The notes under the pieces were generated by a model. It was not told the DNA's origin. It ran no database searches and saw nothing but the letters and a program-made list of their open reading frames with translations. From positions 1 to 10,342 of the forward strand of contig JAUXOH010000061.1 in the NCBI GenBank assembly GCA_030682505.1: a DNA stretch of 10,342 nt, given 5' to 3'. Position numbers and translations under genes: made by a program. Each line of letters opens with the position of its first letter. Position 1 is the stretch's first letter. Source of the stretch: Candidatus Didemnitutus sp. Its GTDB lineage: Bacteria > Verrucomicrobiota > Verrucomicrobiia > Opitutales > Opitutaceae. This document shows, piece after piece, positions 1 to 6,727 of this stretch.

Positions 1-864
1 CGTCTGGAAAAAGAAATAGAACAGACGGCGCATGTAGTCGAAATACTTGGCCTGTTGGTCCTCGGGAATCCAACCGTCGCGCATGCCCTGGAGAATGAGC
101 GTGATGCAGTGCATCTGCCCGTAGGCGCCGGCGGCCTTGCCGTAAGCCCAGCCGAGACCGTCCGCGCGGACGAGGTCCGGCATGATCTTCAGGTATTTCT
201 CCGCGTAGGTGCGGAGGGTGGGGAGCTTGCGCTCGCGCAAGGCGGAATTGGCGTGCAGCTGCAGCGCCGAGCGCACGAACACGAGGGCCATGACGCCATA
301 GACGTCGAACTGGCCGCCGATGCCGGGCTCGGAGTCGTCGAAAAAACCGGTGGAGCTGGTCTGCTCGATGCGCTCAACCATGCGCTCGATCAGTCGCGAG
401 GTCTCGTCCTTCTTGGACAGACCGAGGGAGTACCGGCAGACGGCCTTGGCGATGTTGAAAGCCTGCCAGTAATTGTCGTAGTCGCTGCGGTGGAGCAGTT
501 GCTTGTCGAGGCGCAGACGGGTCTCGTCGACGAGGCGTTCCCAGACGGGATTGCGCTCCTTGGACGGACCGAAGGCGAGGAGGCCGAGGGCGGCGTAGGC
601 GAGGCCGTTTTCTGCGGCGGGCTCGGTGAAGGCCTGGTCGGTGATGCAGCGCGCAGCTAAATCAATGAGATCATGGCCCTTGAGGGAGGTCTCGCCCGTG
701 GCGCGATAGTATTCGCCCAAGGCGTAGGCGACGTGGCCGGGGCCGTCGGAACGGGCGGTTTCGCCCGCGACGGGAGTGATCGTCCCGTCAGGATTAATGG
801 AGTCGAGGTTATGGCTCAGCATTGAGCGGGCCATATCGAGACATTGCTCGGAGAAGCTATTCAT
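1..864 (-). CDS. Alpha-helical toroid-like protein, DUF2264-like, partial (C-terminus outside window)
   Basis: Reading the minus strand from an ATG at 864 gives an open frame of 288 codons with no stop before the left edge, so the C-terminus is missing. It begins MNSFSEQCLDMARSMLSHNL. There is no signal peptide or membrane segment, so it is probably cytoplasmic. The protein is rich in helices and in aromatic/Gly-Asp segments such as DNYWQAFNIAKAV, TGFFDDSEPGIGGQFDVYG and ADGLGWAYGKAAGAYGQMH. These recall (alpha/alpha) toroid proteins, especially DUF2264, where similar NWQAF, DGWY..GQ.DYY and DG..yGRS blocks occur in this order. That assignment is from memory of the family pattern, and catalytic function is unknown. 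It lies 49 bases downstream of rho on the same strand with no obvious terminator between, so co-transcription is plausible. No clear Shine-Dalgarno precedes the ATG. A second in-frame ATG ten codons later is an alternative start. Confidence 0.72.
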   Translation of the reverse strand, partial: MNSFSEQCLDMARSMLSHNLDSINPDGTITPVAGETARSDGPGHVAYALGEYYRATGETSLKGHDLIDLAARCITDQAFTEPAAENGLAYAALGLLAFGPSKERNPVWERLVDETRLRLDKQLLHRSDYDNYWQAFNIAKAVCRYSLGLSKKDETSRLIERMVERIEQTSSTGFFDDSEPGIGGQFDVYGVMALVFVRSALQLHANSALRERKLPTLRTYAEKYLKIMPDLVRADGLGWAYGKAAGAYGQMHCITLILQGMRDGWIPEDQQAKYFDYMRRLFYFFFQT

Positions 865-913
865 TCAGCAGGTTGCAGGTTGGTTGTTTTTAAAAGTCGG
901 TCGGCCGGGTGGC

Positions 914-2152
914 TCAGCGAGCGATGAGTTTGAGGAACTCTGCGTTGGTTTTCGTTTTGCCCAAACGCGTGATCATCGTGTCGGTGGCTTCCTCGATCTT
1001 CTGTTGCACGAGCGCGCGGCGGAAGAAGTGGATGCAGTCGAGCGTTTGCGCATCGAGCAGCAGCTCTTCCTTGCGGGTGCCGGAAGCGGCCACATTGACG
1101 GCGGGCCAGATGCGCATCTCGGCGGCCTTGCGATCGAGCACGAGCTCCATGTTGCCCGTGCCCTTGAACTCCTGGAAAATGACCTCGTCCATCCGGGAAC
1201 CCGTCTCGACAAGGATGGAGGCGATGATCGTGAGCGAACCACCGTCCTCGGTGTTGCGGGCGGCGGCGAACAGCTGGCGCGGTTTCTCCAACGCCCGGAC
1301 GTCCAAGCCGCCGGTGCCGGTGCGGCCGGAATTCTTGGCGGTGTTGTGGGCGCGGGCGAGGCGGGTGAGGGAGTCGAGAAACAGCACGACTTCCTTGCCG
1401 GCTTCGACCAGGCGCTTGGCCCGCTCGATGCAAAGATCGGCCACGCGGAGGTGGTTCTCCACCGCTTCGTCATTGGACGAGGCCCAGACCTCGGCGGGCA
1501 CGCTGCGTTTGAAATCGGTGACTTCCTCGGGACGCTCGTCCACGAGGAGGATCATGACGTGGCACTCCGGGTGGTTTTCGATGACGCCGAGCGCCATGTC
1601 GCGGAGCATGGTCGTCTTGCCGGTGCGGGGCGGGGCGACGATGAGGCCGCGCGTGCCCTTGCCGATGGGGCAAAAGAGATCGACGACCCGCGTGGTCATG
1701 CGGCCGTCCTTCATTTCCAGCTTCAGGTGCTTTTCCGGCGTGATGGTGAGCAGGTTGGTGAAGTCCAGCATGTGGCGCCGGGCGTCCACTTCCATGCCGT
1801 CGACCTTCTCGATGAAGCGAACCTTGGGGTTCGGGAAACGCGGGTCAGGGGTAGCCTGCGCGGTGATGAAGTTGCCCTGATTGAGCTTGAAGCGTCGAAT
1901 GAGCTCGCGCGGAACAAAGGGATCGGTCGGTCGGCGTTTGCCGTAGCGCGCGAGGTCGAGCAACTGGCCATTACGGCTGTTGTCGATATCGAGGACACCC
2001 TCTACAAGGATCGAGTTTTCCTGCTGCGGCGATTGCGGCGAGGGATTTTGGTCTGAAGCCGGCGACGCGGGAGCGTCGGGCGATTGGTCATTTTCCATAC
2101 AAAGCGTAGTTGCGAGCTGCCGAGACTTGACCGCTAAATCCGCAAGAGCCAT
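914..2152 (-). CDS. rho: Transcription termination factor Rho
   Basis: Hexameric RNA-dependent ATPase/translocase that ends transcription of untranslated RNA. The 412-residue protein matches Rho strongly over its ATPase domain: Walker A APPRTGKT (173-180), VDERPEEV with catalytic Glu206, Walker B LFLDSLTRLAR (Asp260), Q-loop GTGGLDVRAL, R-loop EFKGTGN (Lys330) and arginine finger SGTRKEELL (Arg360). Walker A has Arg176-Thr177 where E. coli has Lys-Ala. The N-terminal half is unusual. Residues 20-48 are a Pro/Gln/Ser/Asn-rich low-complexity stretch instead of the usual helical bundle. In the cold-shock-like RNA-binding domain, the GFGFLR segment of E. coli (61-66) aligns without gaps to RNGQLL (60-65). 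The start is uncertain: ATG 2152 is the longest form, but ATG 2098 (protein starting MENDQSPDAP) would leave about 95 bases to acs for divergent promoters. Neither has a good Shine-Dalgarno. Identity as Rho is near certain. Confidence 0.96.
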   Translation of the reverse strand: MALADLAVKSRQLATTLCMENDQSPDAPASPASDQNPSPQSPQQENSILVEGVLDIDNSRNGQLLDLARYGKRRPTDPFVPRELIRRFKLNQGNFITAQATPDPRFPNPKVRFIEKVDGMEVDARRHMLDFTNLLTITPEKHLKLEMKDGRMTTRVVDLFCPIGKGTRGLIVAPPRTGKTTMLRDMALGVIENHPECHVMILLVDERPEEVTDFKRSVPAEVWASSNDEAVENHLRVADLCIERAKRLVEAGKEVVLFLDSLTRLARAHNTAKNSGRTGTGGLDVRALEKPRQLFAAARNTEDGGSLTIIASILVETGSRMDEVIFQEFKGTGNMELVLDRKAAEMRIWPAVNVAASGTRKEELLLDAQTLDCIHFFRRALVQQKIEEATDTMITRLGKTKTNAEFLKLIAR

Positions 2153-2155
2153 TAA
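2127..2155 (+). promoter_or_regulatory. Possible sigma70-type promoter for acs
   Basis: TTGACC at 2127-2132 matches five of six bases of the -35 consensus. Seventeen bases later CATTAA (2150-2155) is a weak -10 (three of six). Transcription would start near 2162, about 30 bases before the acs Shine-Dalgarno. The site overlaps the longest rho reading frame, which would favour the shorter rho start at 2098. This is pattern matching only. Confidence 0.25.
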
Positions 2156-2182
2156 CAGCTTTTCGCTTCAACCCCCAAATAG

Positions 2183-2187
2183 AGGAG
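2183..2187 (+). promoter_or_regulatory. Ribosome binding site deciding the GTG start of acs
   Basis: AGGAG at 2183-2187, inside AGAGGAGA, sits six bases before GTG at 2194. No ATG lies at a comparable distance, so this site fixes GTG 2194 as the acs start codon. Confidence 0.85.
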
Positions 2188-2193
2188 AAACAA

Positions 2194-4155
2194 GTGACGG
2201 ACCAAACGATTACCTCAGTGTCCCGGGAGAGTAGAATTTTCAAACCCTCAGCCGAGTTCAAGAGCCAAGCTAATCTTGGCAGCTTCGAGAGTTACCGTAG
2301 GCTCTATCAGGAGTCTGTCAACGCCCCAGAAAAATTTTGGGCGAAGCAGGCGAAAGAGCATCTGGTTTGGAGAAAACCGTTCAAAACCGTCCTCAATTGG
2401 AAACCGCCGTTTGCTAAGTGGTTCGTTGGAGGCAAGTTAAACGTCTCCGAAAATTGTGTCGATCGGCACCTCGGCACTGCCCGCGAAAACAAGGCCGCCC
2501 TGATTTTTGAAGGCGAGCCGGGCGACGTGCGCACAATTACATATCGGCAGCTTTACTTTCACGTCTGCCGTTTTGCGCACATTTTGGAGAACATGGGCGT
2601 CAAACCGGGCGACCGGATTGCGATCTACCTGCCCATGATTCCGGAGGCGGTGATCGCGATGCTGGCCTGTGCGCGCGTCGGCGCCGTGCACACCGTGGTT
2701 TTTGGCGGATTCAGCCCCGAGGCGCTCAAGGATCGGATCAACGACTGCAAAGCCAAGATCGTCATCACGGCCGACGGCGGCTGGCGGCGCGGCAAGATCA
2801 TCGAACTGAAGGCCAACGTCGACAAAGCCATCGAGGGCGCCCCGTGCGTGCACTCGGTGCTCGTCGTCAAGCGGTGCGGGAACCCGATCAACATGGTCGA
2901 AGGCCGCGACACCTGGTGGCGCGAGGCCTGGGAAGGCGCCCCCAACAAGCATACGCCGAAGGCCTTCGACTCCGAGCATCCGCTCTTCGTCCTCTACACC
3001 TCCGGCTCCACCGGCAAGCCCAAGGGCGTGCTCCACACCTCGGCGGGCTACCTGCTCGGCGCGAAGCTCAGCTCCCACTACGTTTTTGATCTCAAGGAAA
3101 GCGACCGCTACTTCTGCACCGCCGACATCGGCTGGGTCACCGGTCACAGCTACGTGGTCTACGGTCTCCTTGCGAACGGTTCCACGATCTTCATTTACGA
3201 AGGCGCCCCCAACCAGCCGGAGCCCGACCGCTACTGGCAGATGATCGACCGCCACGGCATCACGATCCTCTACACGGCACCGACCGCCATCCGTTCCTTC
3301 ATGCGCTGGGGCGACAACTACGTGTTGCGCCACCGTCTCGACTCCTTGCGTCTGCTCGGGTCCGTCGGCGAACCGATCAATCCCGAGGCCTGGATGTGGT
3401 ATCACAAATTGATCGGCAAGAAACGTTGCCCGATCGTGGACACGTGGTGGCAGACCGAAACCGGCTCCATCATGATCACGCCGCTCCCCGGCGTCACGCC
3501 CACCAAGCCCGGTTCCGCCACGCTGCCGTTCTTCGGCGTCGTGCCGATGGTCGTCGACTCCGACGGCAAGGAAGTCCCGCGCAATTCCGGCGGCAAACTG
3601 GTCATCACCCAACCGTGGCCCTCGATGCTCCGCACCCTTTGGGGCGATGACGAGCGCTTCAAGACCGCGTATTTCTCGGAATTTCCGAAGCACCCGCATT
3701 ACTACTTCACCGGCGACGGCGCACGGCAGGACAAGGATGGCTACTTCTGGATCGTCGGTCGCATCGACGACGTGCTCAACATCTCCGGCCACCGTCTCGG
3801 CACGGCCGAAGTGGAGAGCGCCATGGTCTCGCACCCGTCAGTGGCCGAGGCCGCCGCCGTCGGTCGTCCCGATGAACTCAAGGGCCAGTCGTTGGTTGTC
3901 TTCGTCACGCTCAAAGCCGGCAAAGAGCCGACCGACGAGTTGAAGGAGCAATTGCGCAACCACGTTGGCAAGGAGATCGGCTCGCTCGCGAAGCCGGATC
4001 AAGTCCGCTTTGCCGCCGGTTTGCCCAAGACCCGCTCCGGAAAGATCATGCGCCGGCTGCTCAAAGAGCTCGCCACCTCCGGTGAGATCAAGGGCGACAC
4101 GACGACGCTGGAGGACTTCTCGGTCATCGCCGCATTGAAATCCGACGACGAATAG
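2194..4155 (+). CDS. acs: Acetyl-CoA synthetase, AMP-forming
   Basis: Activates acetate with ATP to acetyl-AMP, then transfers the acetyl group to CoA, a cytoplasmic entry point for acetate into central metabolism. The 653-residue length matches the family (about 650). Visible ANL-superfamily motifs are the phosphate-binding loop YTSGSTGKPKG (268-278), TADIGWVTGHSY (309-320), DTWWQTETGS (416-425, where the Trp pair shapes the small acyl pocket), TGDGARQDKDGYFWIVGRID (506-525) followed by the hinge and SGHRLGTAEVE, and the C-terminal PKTRSGKIMRR (611-621). Lys617 there is the conserved lysine that is inactivated by acetylation in well-studied homologues. The start is GTG at 2194 because a strong AGGAG lies six bases upstream. 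It is divergent from rho. The first ~90 codons are clearly less GC-rich than the rest of the gene. The stop is followed 11 bases later by the next reading frame. Confidence 0.97.
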   Translation: MTDQTITSVSRESRIFKPSAEFKSQANLGSFESYRRLYQESVNAPEKFWAKQAKEHLVWRKPFKTVLNWKPPFAKWFVGGKLNVSENCVDRHLGTARENKAALIFEGEPGDVRTITYRQLYFHVCRFAHILENMGVKPGDRIAIYLPMIPEAVIAMLACARVGAVHTVVFGGFSPEALKDRINDCKAKIVITADGGWRRGKIIELKANVDKAIEGAPCVHSVLVVKRCGNPINMVEGRDTWWREAWEGAPNKHTPKAFDSEHPLFVLYTSGSTGKPKGVLHTSAGYLLGAKLSSHYVFDLKESDRYFCTADIGWVTGHSYVVYGLLANGSTIFIYEGAPNQPEPDRYWQMIDRHGITILYTAPTAIRSFMRWGDNYVLRHRLDSLRLLGSVGEPINPEAWMWYHKLIGKKRCPIVDTWWQTETGSIMITPLPGVTPTKPGSATLPFFGVVPMVVDSDGKEVPRNSGGKLVITQPWPSMLRTLWGDDERFKTAYFSEFPKHPHYYFTGDGARQDKDGYFWIVGRIDDVLNISGHRLGTAEVESAMVSHPSVAEAAAVGRPDELKGQSLVVFVTLKAGKEPTDELKEQLRNHVGKEIGSLAKPDQVRFAAGLPKTRSGKIMRRLLKELATSGEIKGDTTTLEDFSVIAALKSDDE

Positions 4156-4166
4156 GTTGGGATGGA

Positions 4167-4826
4167 TTGATTCGAACGGGCCACTCGACGCCCACGCCCA
4201 CAAATCCTCAAGTTCAGTTCGCCGTTTGCCGAGCCCGCACACCCTGCGGGCCCGGCCACGGGAGTTCCGGCCACGGTGCAAGCGGCTCGCGGCGCGGTTT
4301 CACGCTGTTGGAGTTGCTGGCGGTCATTGCGGTCGTCGCGGCTCTCACCGGCCTTGTAATCGGAGCGGGTCGTCGTGCGGCCGAGGCTGGAAAAACGGCG
4401 CGCGCCCGCGCCGAACTCGCTGTGCTTTCCGCGGCCCTCGAGGACTACCAGCGGCAATACGGGGATTACCCGCAGACGAATGACGCGTCACGCCTGCTGC
4501 AGTCGTTGCTGGGAAAACTCGGGCCGTTGGGAAATCCCATCGACGGACGCGTGCGGTTGGAAGTGGCGAAGTTCGCGATTGCCCTGCCAACCGCTCCCGA
4601 CGTGCTGCTCGACCCCTTTGTTGAATCGAATGCCCTGCTGCTTGATCCGTGGCGCCAACCGTATCGCTATGTCTACCAGGTGCCGGCGGTCGGTTGGACG
4701 AATACGTCCTACGTGCTTTATTCGATCGGTCCCGATGAAGCCGATGCACCAACCCTGCTGGCCGGAGGCTTCATCGACGCTGCCGCCGCAGCGAACGCCG
4801 ACAATCTCTACGCCAACCGCCACTGA
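4167..4826 (+). CDS. GspG-like pseudopilin with long leader (first of the cassette)
   Basis: The 219-residue product has a type III prepilin signal: SRRG|FTLLELLAVIAVVAALTG, with Gly44 at -1, Phe45 at +1 and Glu49 at +5, then a ~20-residue hydrophobic helix. After the N-terminal alpha helix come YQRQYGDYP (94-102), DPWRQPYRYVY (160-170) and YVLYSIGPD (182-190). These correspond to GspG-type landmarks (xxYPT, DPWGNPY and YSxGxDG), so the fold is probably major-pseudopilin-like. It would be inserted in the inner membrane and processed by a prepilin peptidase encoded elsewhere. The start is unsure. TTG at 4167 is the only usable initiator I find between the acs stop and the signal, giving a 44-residue Pro/Gly/Ser/His-rich leader, much longer than usual. 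An ATG at 4162 is followed by a stop after two codons. It ends TGATG, overlapping the next gene by one base. Confidence 0.85.
   Translation: MIRTGHSTPTPTNPQVQFAVCRARTPCGPGHGSSGHGASGSRRGFTLLELLAVIAVVAALTGLVIGAGRRAAEAGKTARARAELAVLSAALEDYQRQYGDYPQTNDASRLLQSLLGKLGPLGNPIDGRVRLEVAKFAIALPTAPDVLLDPFVESNALLLDPWRQPYRYVYQVPAVGWTNTSYVLYSIGPDEADAPTLLAGGFIDAAAAANADNLYANRH
4233..4251 (+). repeat. Perfect 7-bp inverted repeat in the leader region
   Basis: GCCCGCA (4233-4239) and TGCGGGC (4245-4251) form a perfect 7-bp GC-rich stem with loop CACCC. It lies 78 bases after the acs stop and within the long leader of the first pseudopilin gene. No U-rich tract follows, so it is not a classical intrinsic terminator. 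It could attenuate readthrough from acs or influence translation. Confidence 0.5.
4252..4276 (+). repeat. 10-bp direct repeat, two copies
   Basis: CCGGCCACGG occurs at 4252-4261 and again at 4267-4276. In the pseudopilin frame the two copies underlie the GHGSSGHG part of the leader. Function unknown, and it may simply reflect a small local duplication. Confidence 0.5.
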
Positions 4827-5509
4827 TGAAGCGCCGTCCTTCCATCTTTCGCGTTCGGTCGACGGGATTCACGCTGCTTGAACTCCTCGCGGTGATCGCC
4901 GTGATCGGCATCCTCGCGGCCCTGATCTTCCCGAGTGTCGGCGCCGCGCGCAAGTCCGCGAATCGCACGAAGACCAAGGTGCAGTTCAACCAATGGGCCA
5001 CGGCGATCGAAGGTTTCCGCAGCGAATACGGCTACTACCCGGTGTTTCATGCGGAGAATCTGGTCAATCCCCCCGCGCAAACCAGCACGGCGGGCGCGGT
5101 GCATCTTTTTCACGACCTCCTCGCGGGTCGGCGTCGCAGCGGGGAGGCTCTGCCGGCGTATTCCGCCTCCAGCAACGTCCAGCTGCCGGAAGTTCAGAAT
5201 CGGAAGCGAATCGTCTTTCATTCGTTCTCCGCGTCGGACTTGACCGACGACACCTCGCCCGCGCCCAACTTGGTGCGCGACGCCTTCGACAACGTGAGCA
5301 TCGCGGTATTGGTTGATCGCAATCTGGACGGAGTGATCAACGCGACGGATTACCCGGTCTACCCGGCGGTGGTGACCCGCGAGGGGGGCAGCATTCGCCC
5401 GGGCCCTGCCCAGATCCCCGCGCCGGGCGTGCGCGCCGGAGTGATTTTCTACGCGCCGGATCCCAACGCGACGGCGGCAAACCCGGAATTCATCCTGAGT
5501 TGGAAATGA
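4826..5509 (+). CDS. GspG-like pseudopilin with EF-hand/dockerin-like loop
   Basis: The 227-residue protein starts at ATG 4826, whose A is the last base of the preceding stop codon (TGATG), so translation is probably coupled. Leader MKRRPSIFRVRSTG is followed by FTLLELLAVIAVIGILAALI: Gly14 at -1, Phe15, Glu19 at +5. FRSEYGYYP (64-72) parallels YQRQYGDYP in the upstream gene, so the two look like tandem paralogues. The C-terminal part differs. Instead of DPW.QPY it has RDAFDNVSIA and then DRNLDGVINATD (164-175), which fits a D-x-N-x-D-G-x-I-N-x-x-D calcium loop. It ends with WK just before its stop, which overlaps the next start by four bases. Predicted inner membrane/periplasmic pseudopilin. 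Its specific role is unknown. Confidence 0.87.
   Translation: MKRRPSIFRVRSTGFTLLELLAVIAVIGILAALIFPSVGAARKSANRTKTKVQFNQWATAIEGFRSEYGYYPVFHAENLVNPPAQTSTAGAVHLFHDLLAGRRRSGEALPAYSASSNVQLPEVQNRKRIVFHSFSASDLTDDTSPAPNLVRDAFDNVSIAVLVDRNLDGVINATDYPVYPAVVTREGGSIRPGPAQIPAPGVRAGVIFYAPDPNATAANPEFILSWK
5315..5350 (+). other. Dockerin/EF-hand-like calcium-binding loop in pseudopilin
   Basis: Codons 164-175 encode DRNLDGVINATD, with acidic or Asn ligands at loop positions 1, 3, 5, 9 and 12, Gly at 6 and Ile at 8, as in dockerin-type loops. Only one loop is visible. Calcium binding is inferred from pattern, and calcium sites are known in GspG-type pseudopilins although of a different geometry. Confidence 0.5.
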
Positions 5510-6195
5510 AACCGCTGCGGAGCAAACGATCGCGCGCGTTCACCTTGCTGGAATTGCTCGTTGTCATGGGAATGGTGGCCGCGTTGTCGTTTGTTTTCGT
5601 CGGCGCGCTCGGCGGGGGAAAAGGCGCGGCGCTGGAGTCCGGCCAGGCGCTCATGGCAAACTACCTGATCGCGACGCGGACGAAGTCCATGACGACGGGA
5701 CAGTCGGCCCGCTTGCTCATCAACGTGGAGGTGGCGGGCACGGCGCAACCCGCGCGTTATCTCCGGTATGTCGTGCTGCAGGTGCACGTGGATGGCGTTT
5801 GGCAAACGACGAGCGACGCCTATTTGCCCGCCGGTGTATTCGTTCTGCCGGGAAATTTTTCAGTCCTCCCCGCGGGATTGTTTCCGAACGCGTCCGGCCC
5901 GTGGACGAAGTCGGACGGCTCCAATCTGCGATCCACCGCCCTGCGCGCGAACAACATTGTTTTCGCGATGATCAATGGGGAGAACATCGAACAGTGGGCC
6001 AGTGTTTCGCTCGCGGCGGCCGGGACCACCGCTTCGTCGGGCGATTTGATTGTCGGGTCGGGCAGGATTCGCGCCCCCGGTTCCTATGGGGCAGGAGAAT
6101 CACCCGTCGAGCTGGAGCATCCTGACCAGGTGAGGGGACTGAGCCTGAGCACCTACGGCGTAGCCACGCTGATCAACCGCCGTGAAAGTTTCTGA
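5506..6195 (+). CDS. GspH/FimT-like pseudopilin (Verru_Chthon D-like)
   Basis: The 229-residue product has prepilin signal MKPLRSKRSRA|FTLLELLVVMGMVAALSFV, with Glu16 at +5 but Ala11 instead of Gly at the -1 processing position. The body is rich in beta-strand-like segments (PARYLRYVVLQVHVDGVW, NNIVFAMINGE), as in minor pseudopilins of the GspH/FimT type. The start chosen is ATG 5506, which overlaps the previous stop as ATGA. A TTG two codons upstream is less likely. It overlaps the next reading frame by 14 bases. Its position after two GspG-like genes and before GspI- and GspJ-like genes follows the G-H-I-J order of type II secretion operons. Placement in the Verru_Chthon D family is from memory and tentative. 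Confidence 0.82.
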   Translation: MKPLRSKRSRAFTLLELLVVMGMVAALSFVFVGALGGGKGAALESGQALMANYLIATRTKSMTTGQSARLLINVEVAGTAQPARYLRYVVLQVHVDGVWQTTSDAYLPAGVFVLPGNFSVLPAGLFPNASGPWTKSDGSNLRSTALRANNIVFAMINGENIEQWASVSLAAAGTTASSGDLIVGSGRIRAPGSYGAGESPVELEHPDQVRGLSLSTYGVATLINRRESF

Positions 6196-6727
6196 ACTCC
6201 GAAAGTACTGCGGCCCATCAATGGCGTTCTCCCTCGTCGAGGTCGTGATCGCCGTCGGCATCTTCGCCCTCGCGGTCACCGTCACCCTGTCGTTGTTGCC
6301 CGCCTTGGTGGGGAAGTCGGCCTCGTCGGCCGATGCGTTTACCGTTCAGCGAATGCCCGATGGGCTGCGCGCGGAAATGCAGCGCCTCGCGGCCGTGGGC
6401 GGATTTGACAGTTTGGCGGGCCGGGTGCCGGTCATGTCAGCGCCCCTGGAGGGAGGATTGCCGTTCGTCGCTTCCGGCGACGGACTGAATCTGCAGGCGT
6501 TGAGTTATCTGCCGCCGGGGCCCGAGGTGGTCCTGCCCGAAACCGAGCAATTCTTCCTGATCGAGATCTGGCGGTTCGCGACCGCGCCCCTGGCCTACGA
6601 CGCGAGCGGGGCGGTGTTGCCGGTCTACGTTCGGGTTTCGTGGCCGTATCGCGTGCCCGGTTCCGCTGCGCCCACGCTGTTGCGCGACCGCAATCAGCTA
6701 ACCTTCGCGGCCTCGATCACGCGATGA
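6182..6727 (+). CDS. GspI/PilV-like pseudopilin (Verru_Chthon B-like)
   Basis: The 181-residue protein reads MKVSELRKYCGPSMA|FSLVEVVIAVGIFALAVTVT, then LLPALVG. The FSLVEV..A.GI motif is typical of GspI/PilV-type minor pilins and also of the Verru_Chthon B protein as I recall it. Ala15 occupies -1, Phe16 +1 and Glu20 +5. GTG 6182 is chosen because it gives a basic leader and overlaps the upstream gene by 14 bases. In-frame ATG 6221 would leave only Met-Ala before the cleavage point. Neither has a clear Shine-Dalgarno. The stop overlaps the next ATG by four bases. Probably an inner membrane anchored minor component of the same assembly. Confidence 0.8.
   Translation: MKVSELRKYCGPSMAFSLVEVVIAVGIFALAVTVTLSLLPALVGKSASSADAFTVQRMPDGLRAEMQRLAAVGGFDSLAGRVPVMSAPLEGGLPFVASGDGLNLQALSYLPPGPEVVLPETEQFFLIEIWRFATAPLAYDASGAVLPVYVRVSWPYRVPGSAAPTLLRDRNQLTFAASITR

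Noticed and set aside
55..660. A 201-codon plus-strand open frame at the left edge
   Set aside because: It opposes the minus-strand DUF2264-like gene, which gives a more protein-like translation with an aromatic/helical pattern; the plus frame looks like an antisense shadow.
776..2056. A 426-codon plus-strand open frame opposite rho
   Set aside because: It is antisense to a well-conserved rho gene; its composition (Val/Glu/Gly/Asp-rich, no motif) is what high-GC antisense frames produce.
2437..3834. A 465-codon minus-strand open frame opposite acs
   Set aside because: It lies inside acs on the other strand, shows no family motif, and the acs frame has all expected conserved motifs.
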